DNA of 64,000 nucleotides from an uncultured Clostridia bacterium (GCA_910587735.1 CAJUNT010000009.1:1-64000), one strand, 5' to 3'; positions 50,880 through 60,729 are shown, counted from the stretch's first letter. The notes: generated by a model from the sequence alone, not told the origin. A program made the numbers and translations.

Positions 50880-52313
50880 ATGAAAAAACAATATCAATCT
50901 CCATTAAATACAAGATATGCAAGTAAAGAAATGTCACATTTGTTTTCTCAAGAATTTAAATTCCAAACATGGAGAAAATTATGGATTGCTTTAGCGGAAG
51001 CAGAAAAAGAATTAGGACTTTCTATTACACAGGAACAAATAGATGAAATGAAAGCACATCAATATGACATTAACTATGAAGTGGCAGAGGCAAGAGAAAA
51101 AGAAGTCCGCCACGATGTTATGAGCCATGTGTATGCTTTTGGAAAACAAGCACCAAAAGCAGAACCTATTATTCATTTAGGTGCAACAAGCTGTTATGTA
51201 GGAGATAACACAGACATTATTATTATGACAGAGGCAATGAAATTGATTAGAAAAAAAATAATCAATGTGATAAATGAACTTTCTAAATTTGCATTAGAAT
51301 ATAAAGATATGCCTACATTAGGTTATACTCATTTTCAACCTGCACAAACAACAACAGTAGGAAAAAGAGCAACACTTTGGCTACAAGATTTGGTTATGGA
51401 TTTAGAAGATATAGAATTCCAAATTAGCAAAGCAAAATTATTAGGTTCAAAAGGTACAACAGGCACACAAGCAAGTTTTTTAGAATTATTTGATGGGGAT
51501 AAACAAAAAGTAAAACAGTTGGACGATATCATTGTAAATAAAATGGAATATACAGATTATTTTAAAGTATCTGGACAAACTTATCCAAGAAAATTGGACT
51601 CTCAGATATTAAATATACTTTCTTCTATTGCACAAAGTGCCTTTAAATTTAGCAATGACATTAGACTTTTACAGCATTTAAAAGAAATTGAAGAACCTTT
51701 TGAAAAAAGCCAGATAGGTTCATCAGCTATGGCATATAAAAGAAATCCTATGCGTTCTGAAAGAATTGCCTCACTTTCAAGATATGTCATTGCAGATGCA
51801 GTAAATCCAGCAATTACAGCATCTACACAGTGGTTTGAAAGAACATTAGACGATTCTGCGAATAAAAGAATTAGTGTACCAGAGGCATTTTTATGTGTAG
51901 ATGCCATATTAACATTGTATAGAAATGTAGTTGATGGACTTGTAGTATATCCTAAAGTTATTAGAAAACATTTGGATGATGAACTTCCATTTATGGCAAC
52001 AGAAAATATTATGATGGACGCCGTGAAAAAAGGTGGCAATAGACAGGAACTGCATGAAAGAATTAGAGTTCATTCTATGGAAGCAGGAAAGATGGTAAAA
52101 ATGGAAGGAAAGCAAAACGATTTGCTTCAAAGAATTGCAAATGATGATATGTTTGGATTAACAATGGAAGAATTAGAAGCAATTATGATACCTGAAAATT
52201 TTGTAGGTATTGCGCCAGAACAAACAGAGGACTACATTAAAAACTTTATACAGCCTATATTGCAAAAAAATAAAGAAGTATTGGAAGAACAAGGAGACGA
52301 AATAAGAGTATAA
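50880..52313 (+). CDS. purB: adenylosuccinate lyase
   Basis: This 477-residue fumarase/aspartase superfamily enzyme acts twice in purine synthesis (SAICAR and adenylosuccinate cleavage). It has HLGATSCYVGDNTD (about 100), TLGYTHFQPAQTTTVGKR (about 145), and the signature GSSAMAYKRNPMRSE (about 280). The ATG at 50880 follows AAAGGAG; the frame is open upstream to 50838 but without a ribosome site. At 477 residues it is the longer, eukaryote-like subtype. Confidence 0.96.
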   Translation: MKKQYQSPLNTRYASKEMSHLFSQEFKFQTWRKLWIALAEAEKELGLSITQEQIDEMKAHQYDINYEVAEAREKEVRHDVMSHVYAFGKQAPKAEPIIHLGATSCYVGDNTDIIIMTEAMKLIRKKIINVINELSKFALEYKDMPTLGYTHFQPAQTTTVGKRATLWLQDLVMDLEDIEFQISKAKLLGSKGTTGTQASFLELFDGDKQKVKQLDDIIVNKMEYTDYFKVSGQTYPRKLDSQILNILSSIAQSAFKFSNDIRLLQHLKEIEEPFEKSQIGSSAMAYKRNPMRSERIASLSRYVIADAVNPAITASTQWFERTLDDSANKRISVPEAFLCVDAILTLYRNVVDGLVVYPKVIRKHLDDELPFMATENIMMDAVKKGGNRQELHERIRVHSMEAGKMVKMEGKQNDLLQRIANDDMFGLTMEELEAIMIPENFVGIAPEQTEDYIKNFIQPILQKNKEVLEEQGDEIRV

Positions 52314-52404
52314 ATGATACAAGAAATATTTTTATAAATATTTCTTGCAATCAATAGCACAAAGTGCTATACTAAAAACGACGCAAATAAATTTTTAATA
52401 GTAA

Positions 52405-52436
52405 AGAGTGGGTGAAAGCCCACTCTTATATTTTGT
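52405..52436 (+). terminator. hairpin terminator/attenuator before rimP
   Basis: AGAGTGGG and CCCACTCT pair around a 6-nt loop and are followed by TATATTTTG. It ends the purB unit or acts as a leader attenuator of the rimP-nusA operon. Two further AT-rich dyads lie at 52319-52347 and 52354-52370. Confidence 0.68.
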
Positions 52437-52450
52437 AATGAGGTGAAAAT

Positions 52451-52918
52451 GTGGCGAAAGAAAAAAATACAGAGAAAAAGGTTTTAGAAATTGCAGAACC
52501 TATTATATTAGAAAAAGGATTAGAATTAGCAGATTTAGAATTTGTAAAAGAAGGACCAAACTGGTATTTAAGAATATATATTGACAAACAGAGTGGCGTT
52601 ACTATTGAGGATTGTGAAACTATCAGTCGTATATTAGAGAAAAAATTAGATGAAAAAGACCCTATTGAGCAGGCATATATATTAGAAGTAAGTTCTCCAG
52701 GCATAGACAGACCATTAAAAAAACCAGAACATTTTCAAAAATATATAGGTGAAATCATTGATATTAAATTGTATAAACCACTGGAAGGTAAAAAGGAATA
52801 TCAAGGAGAATTGAAACAATTTGAAGACGGCATCATTACGATTACAGACGAAAATGGAAAGGAATTACAATTTGTACAAAAAGAAACAGCTAGTGTTAGA
52901 CTAGCGGTTATATTTTGA
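52451..52918 (+). CDS. rimP: ribosome maturation factor RimP
   Basis: This 155-residue 30S assembly factor has GLELADLEFVKEGPNWYLRIYID (split, about 18-40), the DCETISRILEKKLDEKDPI helix, and VSSPGIDRPLKKPEHF (about 82-97), followed by an SH3-like C-terminal barrel. The start is GTG after AGGTGAAA. It is the first gene of the conserved rimP-nusA-rnpM-L7Ae-infB-rbfA operon. Confidence 0.95.
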   Translation: MAKEKNTEKKVLEIAEPIILEKGLELADLEFVKEGPNWYLRIYIDKQSGVTIEDCETISRILEKKLDEKDPIEQAYILEVSSPGIDRPLKKPEHFQKYIGEIIDIKLYKPLEGKKEYQGELKQFEDGIITITDENGKELQFVQKETASVRLAVIF

Positions 52919-52945
52919 AGTATAATATAAGGAGAAAACAGAAAA

Positions 52946-54148
52946 ATGGATAGAGTAGAATTTATAAATGCGTTAAATCAAATTGAAAAAGAAAAGGGCA
53001 TTGATAAAGAAGTAATATTTGAGGCAATAGAAACTTCTCTTGTATCAGCTTGTAAAAAGAATTTTGGTACAAGTCAAAATATAAAAGTGGTAATTAACAG
53101 AGAAACAGGTGACGTTGCCTGTTATGCACAAAAAGAAGTTGTGGAAGAAGTAGAAGACGATATGCTACAAATTTCTTTAGAAGATGCAAGAAATATCAAT
53201 CCTTATTTTATTATAGGAGATATTATTGACATTGAGGTAACACCTAAAAATTTTGGCAGAATTTCCGCACAAACTGCAAAGCAGGTAGTTGTACAAAAAT
53301 TTAGAGAAGCAGAAAGAGAAATATTGTATAATCAATATATTACAAAAGAAAAGGATATTATGACAGGTATTGTACAAAGACAAGAAAGAAAAAATGTTAT
53401 TGTGCAGTTAGGTAAAATTGATGCTATATTAACGCCAAATGAACAAATTCCTACAGAAAAATATAACTTTATGGATAGAATGAAAGTTTATATTTTAGAA
53501 GTAAAACAAAGTACAAAAGGTCCTCAGATATATGTTTCCAGAACACACCCCGAACTTGTAAAACGTCTTTTTGAGCAGGAAGTACCAGAAGTATATGATG
53601 GAACAGTAGAAATTAAAAGCATTGCAAGAGAGGCAGGTTCCAGAACAAAAATTGCAGTTTATACAAAAGATAAAAATGTAGATGCTTTAGGAGCTTGTGT
53701 AGGACAAAATGGATATAGAGTAAATGTCATTGTAAATGAATTGCAGGGAGAAAAAATAGATGTAATAAATTGGAGTGAAGACCCCAAAGAATTTATTGCA
53801 GCAGCGTTAAGTCCTTCTAAAGTACTTGCAGTTGCTATAAATGAGCAAGACCAAAGTGCAAAAATTGTTGTACCTGACCATCAGCTTTCACTTGCCATAG
53901 GAAAAGAAGGACAAAATGCCAGACTTTCTGCAAAGTTAACAGGCTGGAGAATTGATATTAAAAGTGAAACACAAGCAAGAGAAACAAACTTTTTGGGAGA
54001 AGAACAGCTTATTAATGAGGAAAGTGAAGAACAAAGAATGTTAAGAATGTATCAAGAAGCATTTGCAGATTTAGAAGAACCAGAAGAAGAGGAAGAAGAA
54101 TTGGAAGAAGTAGAAAACGAGAAATGTGAACAAGAGTTTGCAGAGTAA
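52946..54148 (+). CDS. nusA: transcription termination/antitermination factor NusA
   Basis: This 400-residue RNA polymerase-binding factor has the N-terminal domain (FINALNQIEKEKGIDKEVI), an S1 domain (about 135-200: IMTGIVQRQERKNVIVQLG) and two KH domains. They are visible as VGQNGYRVNVIVNELQGEKID (split, about 251) and LAIGKEGQNARLSAKLTGW (about 315). It ends in a Glu-rich tail (EEPEEEEEELEEVE), without the E. coli acidic repeats. AAGGAGAA precedes the ATG. Confidence 0.96.
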   Translation: MDRVEFINALNQIEKEKGIDKEVIFEAIETSLVSACKKNFGTSQNIKVVINRETGDVACYAQKEVVEEVEDDMLQISLEDARNINPYFIIGDIIDIEVTPKNFGRISAQTAKQVVVQKFREAEREILYNQYITKEKDIMTGIVQRQERKNVIVQLGKIDAILTPNEQIPTEKYNFMDRMKVYILEVKQSTKGPQIYVSRTHPELVKRLFEQEVPEVYDGTVEIKSIAREAGSRTKIAVYTKDKNVDALGACVGQNGYRVNVIVNELQGEKIDVINWSEDPKEFIAAALSPSKVLAVAINEQDQSAKIVVPDHQLSLAIGKEGQNARLSAKLTGWRIDIKSETQARETNFLGEEQLINEESEEQRMLRMYQEAFADLEEPEEEEEELEEVENEKCEQEFAE

Positions 54149-54212
54149 TCATGATATATTGCAGTTTATAGCAATTTATAGCAAGTAGCATAATGGAAAG
54201 GAGGTTTTGTAA

Positions 54213-54491
54213 ATGAAACAAAGAAAAATTCCATTAAGAAAATGCACTGGCTGTCAAGAAATGAAAAATAAAAAAGAATTAATTCGTGTTGTCCATAATG
54301 ATGCAGGAGAATTTTTTTTAGATGAAACAGGAAAAAAACCAGGGAGAGGTGCTTATATCTGTCCAAATGTAGAATGTCTAAAAAAAGCACAAAAGTCAAA
54401 AGGACTGGATAGGTCTTTTAAAAAGGCAGTTCCACAGGAAGTATATGAGCAATTAGCAAAACAATTATGTGGTGATATAGAAAATGGATAA
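54213..54491 (+). CDS. rnpM: RNase P modulator RnpM (YlxR)
   Basis: This 92-residue basic protein matches the YlxR/DUF448 family: RKIPLRKCTGCQEMKNKKEL, then RGAYICPNVECLKKAQK. Recent work names it RnpM, a modulator of RNase P; older names are YlxR. It lies between nusA and infB as in most Firmicutes. AAAGGAGG precedes the ATG. Its end overlaps the next gene by 8 bp. Confidence 0.93.
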   Translation: MKQRKIPLRKCTGCQEMKNKKELIRVVHNDAGEFFLDETGKKPGRGAYICPNVECLKKAQKSKGLDRSFKKAVPQEVYEQLAKQLCGDIENG

Positions 54492-54780
54492 AATATATTC
54501 CTTTTTAGGCATTTGCCAAAAAGCGGGAAAAGTAGTTTCAGGTGAAACAGGGTGCGAATTGGCAATCAAAAACAAAACAGCAAAATTAGTATTATTGGCA
54601 GAAGATGCTTCCGCAAATACAAAAAAGAAATTTGAAAACAGTGCGAAATATTATGAAATTCCTATATTGACATTAGGCTCTAAACAAGAAATGGGTATTG
54701 CTATAGGAAAAGAAAGCAGAGCAGTGTTAGCAATTACAGAACAAGGATTTGCAAAAAGCATATTAGACAAAATGAAATGA
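54484..54780 (+). CDS. L7Ae-family RNA-binding protein (YlxQ-like)
   Basis: This 98-residue protein has the L7Ae/L30e/S12e/Gadd45 fold: KIYSFLGICQKAGKVVSGETGCE, KLVLLAEDASANTKKKF and KSRAVLAITEQGFAKSI-type strands. Homologues bind kink-turn RNA; YlxQ function is not settled. It overlaps rnpM and ends just before infB. Confidence 0.9.
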   Translation: MDKIYSFLGICQKAGKVVSGETGCELAIKNKTAKLVLLAEDASANTKKKFENSAKYYEIPILTLGSKQEMGIAIGKESRAVLAITEQGFAKSILDKMK

Positions 54781-54800
54781 TAAATATTGGAGGTGGAGCA

Positions 54801-56918
54801 ATGCCTAAGGTTAGAATTTATGAGCTTGCAAAAATGTTAAAAATAGAAAATAAAGAATTGATAGAAAAATTAAAAGAATTGGGTATTGATGCAAAAAGTC
54901 ATATGAGTGTTTTAACAGAAGAAGATGCTGCTGTTGTTATGGAGATGTTTGACACCAAACAGGATACCATTACCGCACAGGAAAAAACAGAACAGCAAAC
55001 AGAGCAAGTGGAGCAACAGCAGTATGATGTAACAGAGAAAAAGCAAGAGAATCAAGAGAATCAAAATCATAAAAAAGGGAAAAATAAAAAAGAAAAAAAT
55101 CATAATCAACAAAATCATAATCAGCAACAAAAAGTAGAACAGCCTGAGCAAAGTGAAGAAGACGTTGCAGTAAAATATATTGGTGAAAATCCTACTGTAA
55201 AGGAACTTGCGGAAGTGCTTGGAAAAAATGCATCAGAAATTGTAAAATTACTTATGAAAAAAGGTATTATGGCAGGAATCAACCAAAATGTGGAATTTGA
55301 TATGGCTGTTGCGATTGCAGAAGAATTTGACATTATATTAGAAAAAGAACAAGAAAAAGATATTATGGAAGAAGTGTTCGGACAAGAGGAGCAAGATGAC
55401 GAAAAGGATTTAAAAGAAAGACCTCCTGTTGTTGTTGTTATGGGACACGTTGACCATGGTAAAACATCACTTTTGGACTCCATTCGTCATAGTAGTGTAA
55501 CAAGTAATGAAGCAGGTGGTATTACACAGCATATTGGTGCTTATACAGTACAGATTGCTGGAAAACCAATTACATTTTTGGATACGCCAGGACATGAAGC
55601 ATTTACAGCTATGAGAATGAGAGGCGCACAAATTACAGATATTGCTGTATTAGTAGTGGCTGCTGATGATGGTGTTATGCCTCAAACAGTAGAAGCGATT
55701 AATCACGCCAAAGCAGCAGGTGTAGATATTATTGTAGCAATAAACAAAATGGATAAACCTTCTGCAAATCCAGACAGGGTAAAACAAGAGTTAACAGAAT
55801 ATGGATTGTTAGCAGAAGACTGGGGCGGTGAAACAATATGCGTTCCTGTTTCTGCAGTGAATAAACAAGGTATTGACCAGCTTTTGGAAATGATTACATT
55901 AGTTGCAGAAATGAAAGAATTAAAAGCAAATCCAAATAAAAAAGCAAGAGGTGCGATTGTAGAAGCACAGCTTGACAAAGGTAGAGGTTCTGTTGCAACA
56001 GTGTTAGTGCAAAGTGGTACACTTCACGTAGGTGACCCTGTTGTTGCTGGTAGTGCTTATGGTAAAATTAGAGCCATGACGGATGATAAAGGTAGACGTG
56101 TGAAAAAAGCAGGTCCTTCTACACCAGTAGAGGTATTAGGATTATCAGAAGTACCAACAGCAGGCGATACATTTTATGTTGCAGAAAATGAAAAACAAGC
56201 TAGACAGGTTGCAGAGAGTGTCATTGCTAAAAATAGAGAAAATCTGATAAAAGATACTCCTCAAAAAGTATCACTTGATGATTTATTTACACAAATACAA
56301 TCTGGTAATGTAAAAGACTTAAATGTTGTTGTAAAAGCGGATGTACAAGGTTCTGTTGAGGCAGTGCGCCAAAGTTTGGAAAGACTTTCTAATGAAGAAG
56401 TACGTATTCGTATTATTCATGGTGGTGTTGGTACAATTACAGAATCTGATGTAATGCTTGCGTCTGCATCAAATGCCATTATTATTGGTTTTAATGTACG
56501 TCCAGAACCAGCAGCAAAATTGTTTGCAGATGAAGAAAAGGTTGATGTTCGCCTTTATAGAGTTATTTACAATGCTATTGAAGATATTACCGCAGCTATG
56601 AAAGGTATGCTTGACCCAGTGTATGAAGAAAAAGTATTAGGTCATGCAGAAATTCGTCAGTTGTTTAAGGCTTCTGGAGTAGGTAGTATTGCAGGAAGTT
56701 ATGTATTAGACGGCAAATTTGAGAGAAATTGTCAAGCTAGAATTACAAGAGATGGTATTGTGATATTTGAGGGAGAACTGGAAAGCTTAAAACGTTTTAA
56801 AGATGATGTAAAAGAAGTTGCAGCGGGATATGAATGTGGGCTTGTATTTAAAAAATTTAATGATATTAAAGTAGGCGATTTTGTAGAAGCATTTAAAATG
56901 GTAGAAGTACCAAGATAA
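54801..56918 (+). CDS. infB: translation initiation factor IF-2
   Basis: This 705-residue GTPase delivers initiator tRNA to the ribosome. It has an IF2_N domain (VRIYELAKMLKIENKELIEKL), a Gln/Asn/Lys-rich linker (about 55-120), and a second IF2_N. The G domain follows, with GHVDHGKTSLLD (G1, about 216), DTPGHEAFTAM (G3) and NKMD (G4), then domains II-IV. The ATG at 54801 follows TGGAGGTGG; a start at 54777 overlaps the previous gene. Confidence 0.97.
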   Translation: MPKVRIYELAKMLKIENKELIEKLKELGIDAKSHMSVLTEEDAAVVMEMFDTKQDTITAQEKTEQQTEQVEQQQYDVTEKKQENQENQNHKKGKNKKEKNHNQQNHNQQQKVEQPEQSEEDVAVKYIGENPTVKELAEVLGKNASEIVKLLMKKGIMAGINQNVEFDMAVAIAEEFDIILEKEQEKDIMEEVFGQEEQDDEKDLKERPPVVVVMGHVDHGKTSLLDSIRHSSVTSNEAGGITQHIGAYTVQIAGKPITFLDTPGHEAFTAMRMRGAQITDIAVLVVAADDGVMPQTVEAINHAKAAGVDIIVAINKMDKPSANPDRVKQELTEYGLLAEDWGGETICVPVSAVNKQGIDQLLEMITLVAEMKELKANPNKKARGAIVEAQLDKGRGSVATVLVQSGTLHVGDPVVAGSAYGKIRAMTDDKGRRVKKAGPSTPVEVLGLSEVPTAGDTFYVAENEKQARQVAESVIAKNRENLIKDTPQKVSLDDLFTQIQSGNVKDLNVVVKADVQGSVEAVRQSLERLSNEEVRIRIIHGGVGTITESDVMLASASNAIIIGFNVRPEPAAKLFADEEKVDVRLYRVIYNAIEDITAAMKGMLDPVYEEKVLGHAEIRQLFKASGVGSIAGSYVLDGKFERNCQARITRDGIVIFEGELESLKRFKDDVKEVAAGYECGLVFKKFNDIKVGDFVEAFKMVEVPR

Positions 56919-57010
56919 TTAAAAGGCAAAACAAAGTTTTGAAAAAAAATTTTTGACTCGTGTAAGGCAATGTCCCCAAAATATTGAAAATAAAAATCAG
57001 GAGAAAAAAT

Positions 57011-57385
57011 ATGAAAAACAACACAAGAATTTCACGTATTAATGATGAAATCATGAAAGAAATTTCACAGATAATACGTTCAGAAGTAAAAGACCCACGT
57101 ATTGGCACAATGACAAGTGTCATACGTGTAGACACCACAGCAGATTTAAAATATTGCAAAGTATTTGTATCTGTATTAGGAAATGCTGAAGAAAAACAAA
57201 GTGTCATGAAAGGACTAAAAAATGCAAGTGGTTTTATAAGACATTTAATAGCAGAAAGAGTTAATTTACGTTTTACACCAGAATTACAATTTAAGTTAGA
57301 TGAATCCACAGAATATGCCATTCATATGAACCAGCTTATAGAACAAGTTGCAAAAGAAAGAGAAGCAAGGGAATCTGGTGAATGA
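57011..57385 (+). CDS. rbfA: ribosome-binding factor A
   Basis: This 124-residue KH-like 30S maturation factor has RISRINDEIMKEISQIIRSEVKDPRIGTMTSV (split), then KYCKVFVSVLG and LRFTPELQFKLDESTE. The ATG at 57011 follows CAGGAGAA; upstream in-frame start codons lack a ribosome site. It lies in the conserved order infB-rbfA-nrnA-truB. Confidence 0.95.
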   Translation: MKNNTRISRINDEIMKEISQIIRSEVKDPRIGTMTSVIRVDTTADLKYCKVFVSVLGNAEEKQSVMKGLKNASGFIRHLIAERVNLRFTPELQFKLDESTEYAIHMNQLIEQVAKEREARESGE

Positions 57386-58347
57386 ATATGAATGATACAT
57401 TTGACAAAATAAAAGAAGTATTACAGCACTGCCAAAATATTGCCATTGGGGGACATCAAAACCCTGATGGTGATGCAGTAGGTGCTTGCTTTGCACTTGC
57501 CTATGCTTTGAGAAAACAAGGCAAAACGGTATCTGTTGTTTTAGAAGAATATTCTAAAAAGTATGACATGATTTCAGAAAAAGAATTGATATTATCAAAA
57601 TCATGTTATCATACTGCGGAATTTGATGCATTTGTAGCATTAGATAGTGGTGATAAGCAGCGTTTAGGAGATGCTGAAATATTATTTGATAAATCAAAAT
57701 ATAAAATCAACATTGACCATCATGTAAGTAATACTTATTTTGGAGAATATAATTATGTAAATGGTGATGCTTCTTCTACATCAGAAATTGTATATCAATT
57801 TTTAAGAGATGATAGTGTATTAGATAAACAAATTGCGTCTGCGCTTTATGCAGGTATATTATATGATACGGCAGGTTTTCGTCATAGTTCCACAAGCCCT
57901 GCAACAATGTCTGCGGCTGCGGAGTTAATGACATATTCTATACCAGCGAATAAAATTTACACCACATTTTTTGACAACAGAACATTTTCAGAATTAAAAC
58001 TTTTAGGTAGAGCATTTGAAAAGGCACAAAAATATTTTAATGAAAATGTCATATATACTTTTTTAACACAAAATGACATTGAAGAATGTCATGGTACAAA
58101 TAAAGAAATTGATAGTGTTGTGAATTTTATAAAAGGTGTAGAGAATATAAAAATTGCTTGTTTCATTTATCAAAAAGGAGAAAATGAAGTAAAAGCAAGT
58201 TTTAGAGGAGAAGACGGTTTTGATGTATGCAAATTAGCACAACATTTTGGTGGTGGCGGTCATGTAAAGGCGGCAGGCTGTACGATATACAGTACAATAG
58301 AACAGGCATGGCATGATATACAATGTGAAATAGCAAAATTATTTTGA
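57382..58347 (+). CDS. nrnA: DHH-family bifunctional oligoribonuclease/PAP phosphatase NrnA
   Basis: This 321-residue DHH phosphoesterase has GGHQNPDGDAVGACFAL (about 20-36, DHH metal site), VALDSGDKQRLGD, NIDHHVSNTYFG (about 110) and a C-terminal DHHA1 domain with FGGGGHVKAAGC. It degrades nanoRNA and/or pAp in Firmicutes. Two ATGs six bases apart (57382 and 57388) are both possible, and the first overlaps the rbfA stop by 4 bp. Confidence 0.92.
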   Translation: MNMNDTFDKIKEVLQHCQNIAIGGHQNPDGDAVGACFALAYALRKQGKTVSVVLEEYSKKYDMISEKELILSKSCYHTAEFDAFVALDSGDKQRLGDAEILFDKSKYKINIDHHVSNTYFGEYNYVNGDASSTSEIVYQFLRDDSVLDKQIASALYAGILYDTAGFRHSSTSPATMSAAAELMTYSIPANKIYTTFFDNRTFSELKLLGRAFEKAQKYFNENVIYTFLTQNDIEECHGTNKEIDSVVNFIKGVENIKIACFIYQKGENEVKASFRGEDGFDVCKLAQHFGGGGHVKAAGCTIYSTIEQAWHDIQCEIAKLF

Positions 58348-58357
58348 GGAGGAAATT

Positions 58358-59263
58358 GTGGACGGTATTTTTAATATATACAAACAAAAAGGATTTACTT
58401 CTCATGATGTTGTTGCCATAGTCAGAAAAACAATACAGCAAAAAAAAGTAGGGCATACAGGTACATTAGACCCGGATGCAGAGGGTGTTTTACCTATTTG
58501 TGTAGGAAAAGCGACCAAATTAGCCGATTATATTATGGAAGGAAAAAAGGGGTATCGTGCTGTTGTGACATTAGGTACAAGCACAACAACAGAAGATGCA
58601 TCAGGTGAAATCATAGAAAAAAAAGAATTTACATTTGATGAACAAAACATCACAAAAGCAGTTCAATCTTTTTTAGGTACTTATAAGCAAACACCACCTA
58701 TGTATTCTGCTATAAAAATCAATGGTAAAAAATTATACGAATTAGCAAGAGAAGGCAAAGAAATAGAAAGAAAAGCAAGAGAAATTACAATATTTGATAT
58801 TAAGATTACAAAATTTATGCCACCAGAACAGTTTGAAATAGATGTGATTTGTTCAAAAGGGACATATATCAGAACACTTTGTGCAGATATTGGCAAAAAA
58901 TTAAACTGCGGTGCACATATGCATAGTCTTTTAAGGACTTCCTCCTCTATGTTTACATTAGATACTGCAATCACATTAGATGAATTAAAAGAGCTTGCTG
59001 AAAAACAACAACTACAAAAAGTATTGCTGACTTTAGATAGTGCATTGCAACAATATAGTAGTATTATAGTATCTTCTAAAGCAAATAAACTGCTTTATAA
59101 TGGCAATAAAATTGAACAACGCTTTTTTGAAAAAGGAAATCAAGAAATAAAACAAGGACAGAAAGTGTTAGGATATGATAATCAAAATAATCTGATTGGT
59201 ATATATGAAATCAGTAAAGAAAAAGATAGGCTGTATATGAAGCCTTTGAAAATATTGCTTTAA
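58358..59263 (+). CDS. truB: tRNA pseudouridine(55) synthase
   Basis: This 301-residue synthase makes pseudouridine 55 in the T-loop. It begins GIFNIYKQKGFTSHDVV, has the catalytic HTGTLDPDAEGVLPICVG (about 32-49; Asp38), KGYRAVVTLG, and a C-terminal PUA-like domain. The start is GTG after GAGGAGGA, 10 bp after nrnA. Confidence 0.95.
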   Translation: MDGIFNIYKQKGFTSHDVVAIVRKTIQQKKVGHTGTLDPDAEGVLPICVGKATKLADYIMEGKKGYRAVVTLGTSTTTEDASGEIIEKKEFTFDEQNITKAVQSFLGTYKQTPPMYSAIKINGKKLYELAREGKEIERKAREITIFDIKITKFMPPEQFEIDVICSKGTYIRTLCADIGKKLNCGAHMHSLLRTSSSMFTLDTAITLDELKELAEKQQLQKVLLTLDSALQQYSSIIVSSKANKLLYNGNKIEQRFFEKGNQEIKQGQKVLGYDNQNNLIGIYEISKEKDRLYMKPLKILL

Positions 59264-59274
59264 AGAGGTGTATC

Positions 59275-60216
59275 ATGGAACATATAACAGATACAAATAT
59301 CACACAGCAACAACCCACAGCAGTTACAATAGGTAATTTTGATGGTCTGCATATGGGACATAGAGCATTAATTTCACTCACAAAACAATTTGCGCAAGAG
59401 GAATCATTAAAAAGTGTTGTATTTTCATTTTCTCCACACCCTATGTTTGTTTTTGGAAAAAAGCCAGATTTTGCACTTGTTATGGCACCCTCCGAAAAAG
59501 AATACATGATGGAAAAAATGGGAATAGATGTCTATATTGAATATCCTTTTGATAAACAATTTTCATCTATGACAGCAGAACAATTTGCTTGTGATATCAT
59601 ATTTGAACAATTAAATTGTAAAGTGCTTATTGTGGGAGAAAATTATAAATTTGGCAAAAATCAATCTGGAGATTATGAGCTTTTGAGGGTATTAGGGGAA
59701 CAAAGAGGGGTAAAAGTAATATATGTTCCCTCTGTGTTGTTTGAAGGCGATAGAGTAAGTAGCACAAGAATACGACAATGTTTAAAAGATAAAAATTTAG
59801 AAGAAGCAAACAATATGTTAATATCCCCTTATTTTATATTAGGAAAAGTTGCAGAAGGAAAAAAACTAGGCAGAACAATAGGCTTTCCTACTGTAAATAT
59901 CAAAGCGCATAGTCAAAAATTATTTCCGCCCAATGGTGTTTATGCAACAAAAACACTGCATGATGGTAAAACTTATTTTGGTGTCACGAATATAGGTAAA
60001 AATCCTACTGTTGATGGCACATTTAAAGTAGTAGAAACATATCTTTTTGACTTTAAAAAAATGGTTTATGGAGAAACCATACAAACCTATTTTTATAAAT
60101 TTATAAGAGAAGAACAAAAATTCCCATCTGTTGAGGCACTGCGCCAACAAATGGAAAGAGATGCAGAAAGTGCAAAACAATATTTTCGTTCTAAAGAGTA
60201 TGATAATTGGCGATAA
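59275..60216 (+). CDS. ribF: bifunctional riboflavin kinase/FAD synthetase
   Basis: This 313-residue enzyme makes FMN and FAD. The N-terminal adenylyltransferase domain has TIGNFDGLHMGHRALI (about 20-35) and SSTRIRQCL (about 160). The C-terminal kinase domain has GRTIGFPTVNI (about 198-208), GVTNIGKNPTVDG and VETYLFDF. AGAGGTG precedes the ATG. It ends the rimP-to-ribF operon. The usual partner position after truB is kept. Confidence 0.96.
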   Translation: MEHITDTNITQQQPTAVTIGNFDGLHMGHRALISLTKQFAQEESLKSVVFSFSPHPMFVFGKKPDFALVMAPSEKEYMMEKMGIDVYIEYPFDKQFSSMTAEQFACDIIFEQLNCKVLIVGENYKFGKNQSGDYELLRVLGEQRGVKVIYVPSVLFEGDRVSSTRIRQCLKDKNLEEANNMLISPYFILGKVAEGKKLGRTIGFPTVNIKAHSQKLFPPNGVYATKTLHDGKTYFGVTNIGKNPTVDGTFKVVETYLFDFKKMVYGETIQTYFYKFIREEQKFPSVEALRQQMERDAESAKQYFRSKEYDNWR

Positions 60217-60240
60217 AAACAATGATATTAATTGAAAACA

Positions 60241-60376
60241 TACTTGTCAAGTATTCAAAAATGTGATAAACTAAAATGGCTGTAAAACCAATGCCCAGTA
60301 TTTGGAAACTCCGACCATTTACTTAGCGTTTGGGGATACGAAAATAATTTATATTATATTTAAGGAGGCTTTTATC
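60241..60376 (+). promoter_or_regulatory. leader region of rpsO, possible S15 autoregulatory element
   Basis: The 160-bp leader has short dyads (CCAA with TTGG near 60289-60306; GGAAACTCC at 60304-60312) and a G-rich TTTGGGGATACG. S15 commonly controls its own mRNA, so a structured leader is plausible. The fold was judged only by eye. Confidence 0.35.
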
Positions 60377-60640
60377 ATGCCAGCAATTAACAAACAAGAA
60401 ATTATAGCAAAATATGGAAGAACACCATCTGACACTGGTTCACCAGAAGTACAGATTGCGTTGTTAACAGCAAGAATTACATTGTTAACAGACCATTTAA
60501 AAACACACAAAAAAGACCATCATTCCAGAAGAGGTCTTTTGAAAATGGTTGGACAAAGACGTGGATTGTTGAATTATTTGAAAGATAACGATATTGAAAA
60601 ATATCGTGAATTGATTGGAGAATTAGGATTAAGAAAGTAA
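60377..60640 (+). CDS. rpsO: 30S ribosomal protein S15
   Basis: This 87-residue protein binds 16S rRNA helix 22. Family motifs are YGRTPSDTGSPEVQIALLT (about 12-30), DHLKTHKKDHHSRRGLLKMVGQRRGLLNYL (split, about 38-66) and ELGLRK at the end. The ATG at 60377 follows AAGGAGGC; an upstream in-frame ATG lies in the leader. Confidence 0.98.
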   Translation: MPAINKQEIIAKYGRTPSDTGSPEVQIALLTARITLLTDHLKTHKKDHHSRRGLLKMVGQRRGLLNYLKDNDIEKYRELIGELGLRK

Positions 60641-60654
60641 GAAGTAATAAGAGG

Positions 60655-60685
60655 AATAGAGAGGAGAAATTTCCTCTCTATTCTG
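60655..60685 (+). terminator. terminator-like hairpin after rpsO
   Basis: AATAGAGAGGA and TCCTCTCTATT form a perfect 11-bp stem; the tail (CTGTTATTTCT) is only moderately T-rich. Confidence 0.65.
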
Positions 60686-60729
60686 TTATTTCTAGTATCA
60701 AAAATAGTATCAAAAAAATAAAGAAGCGT

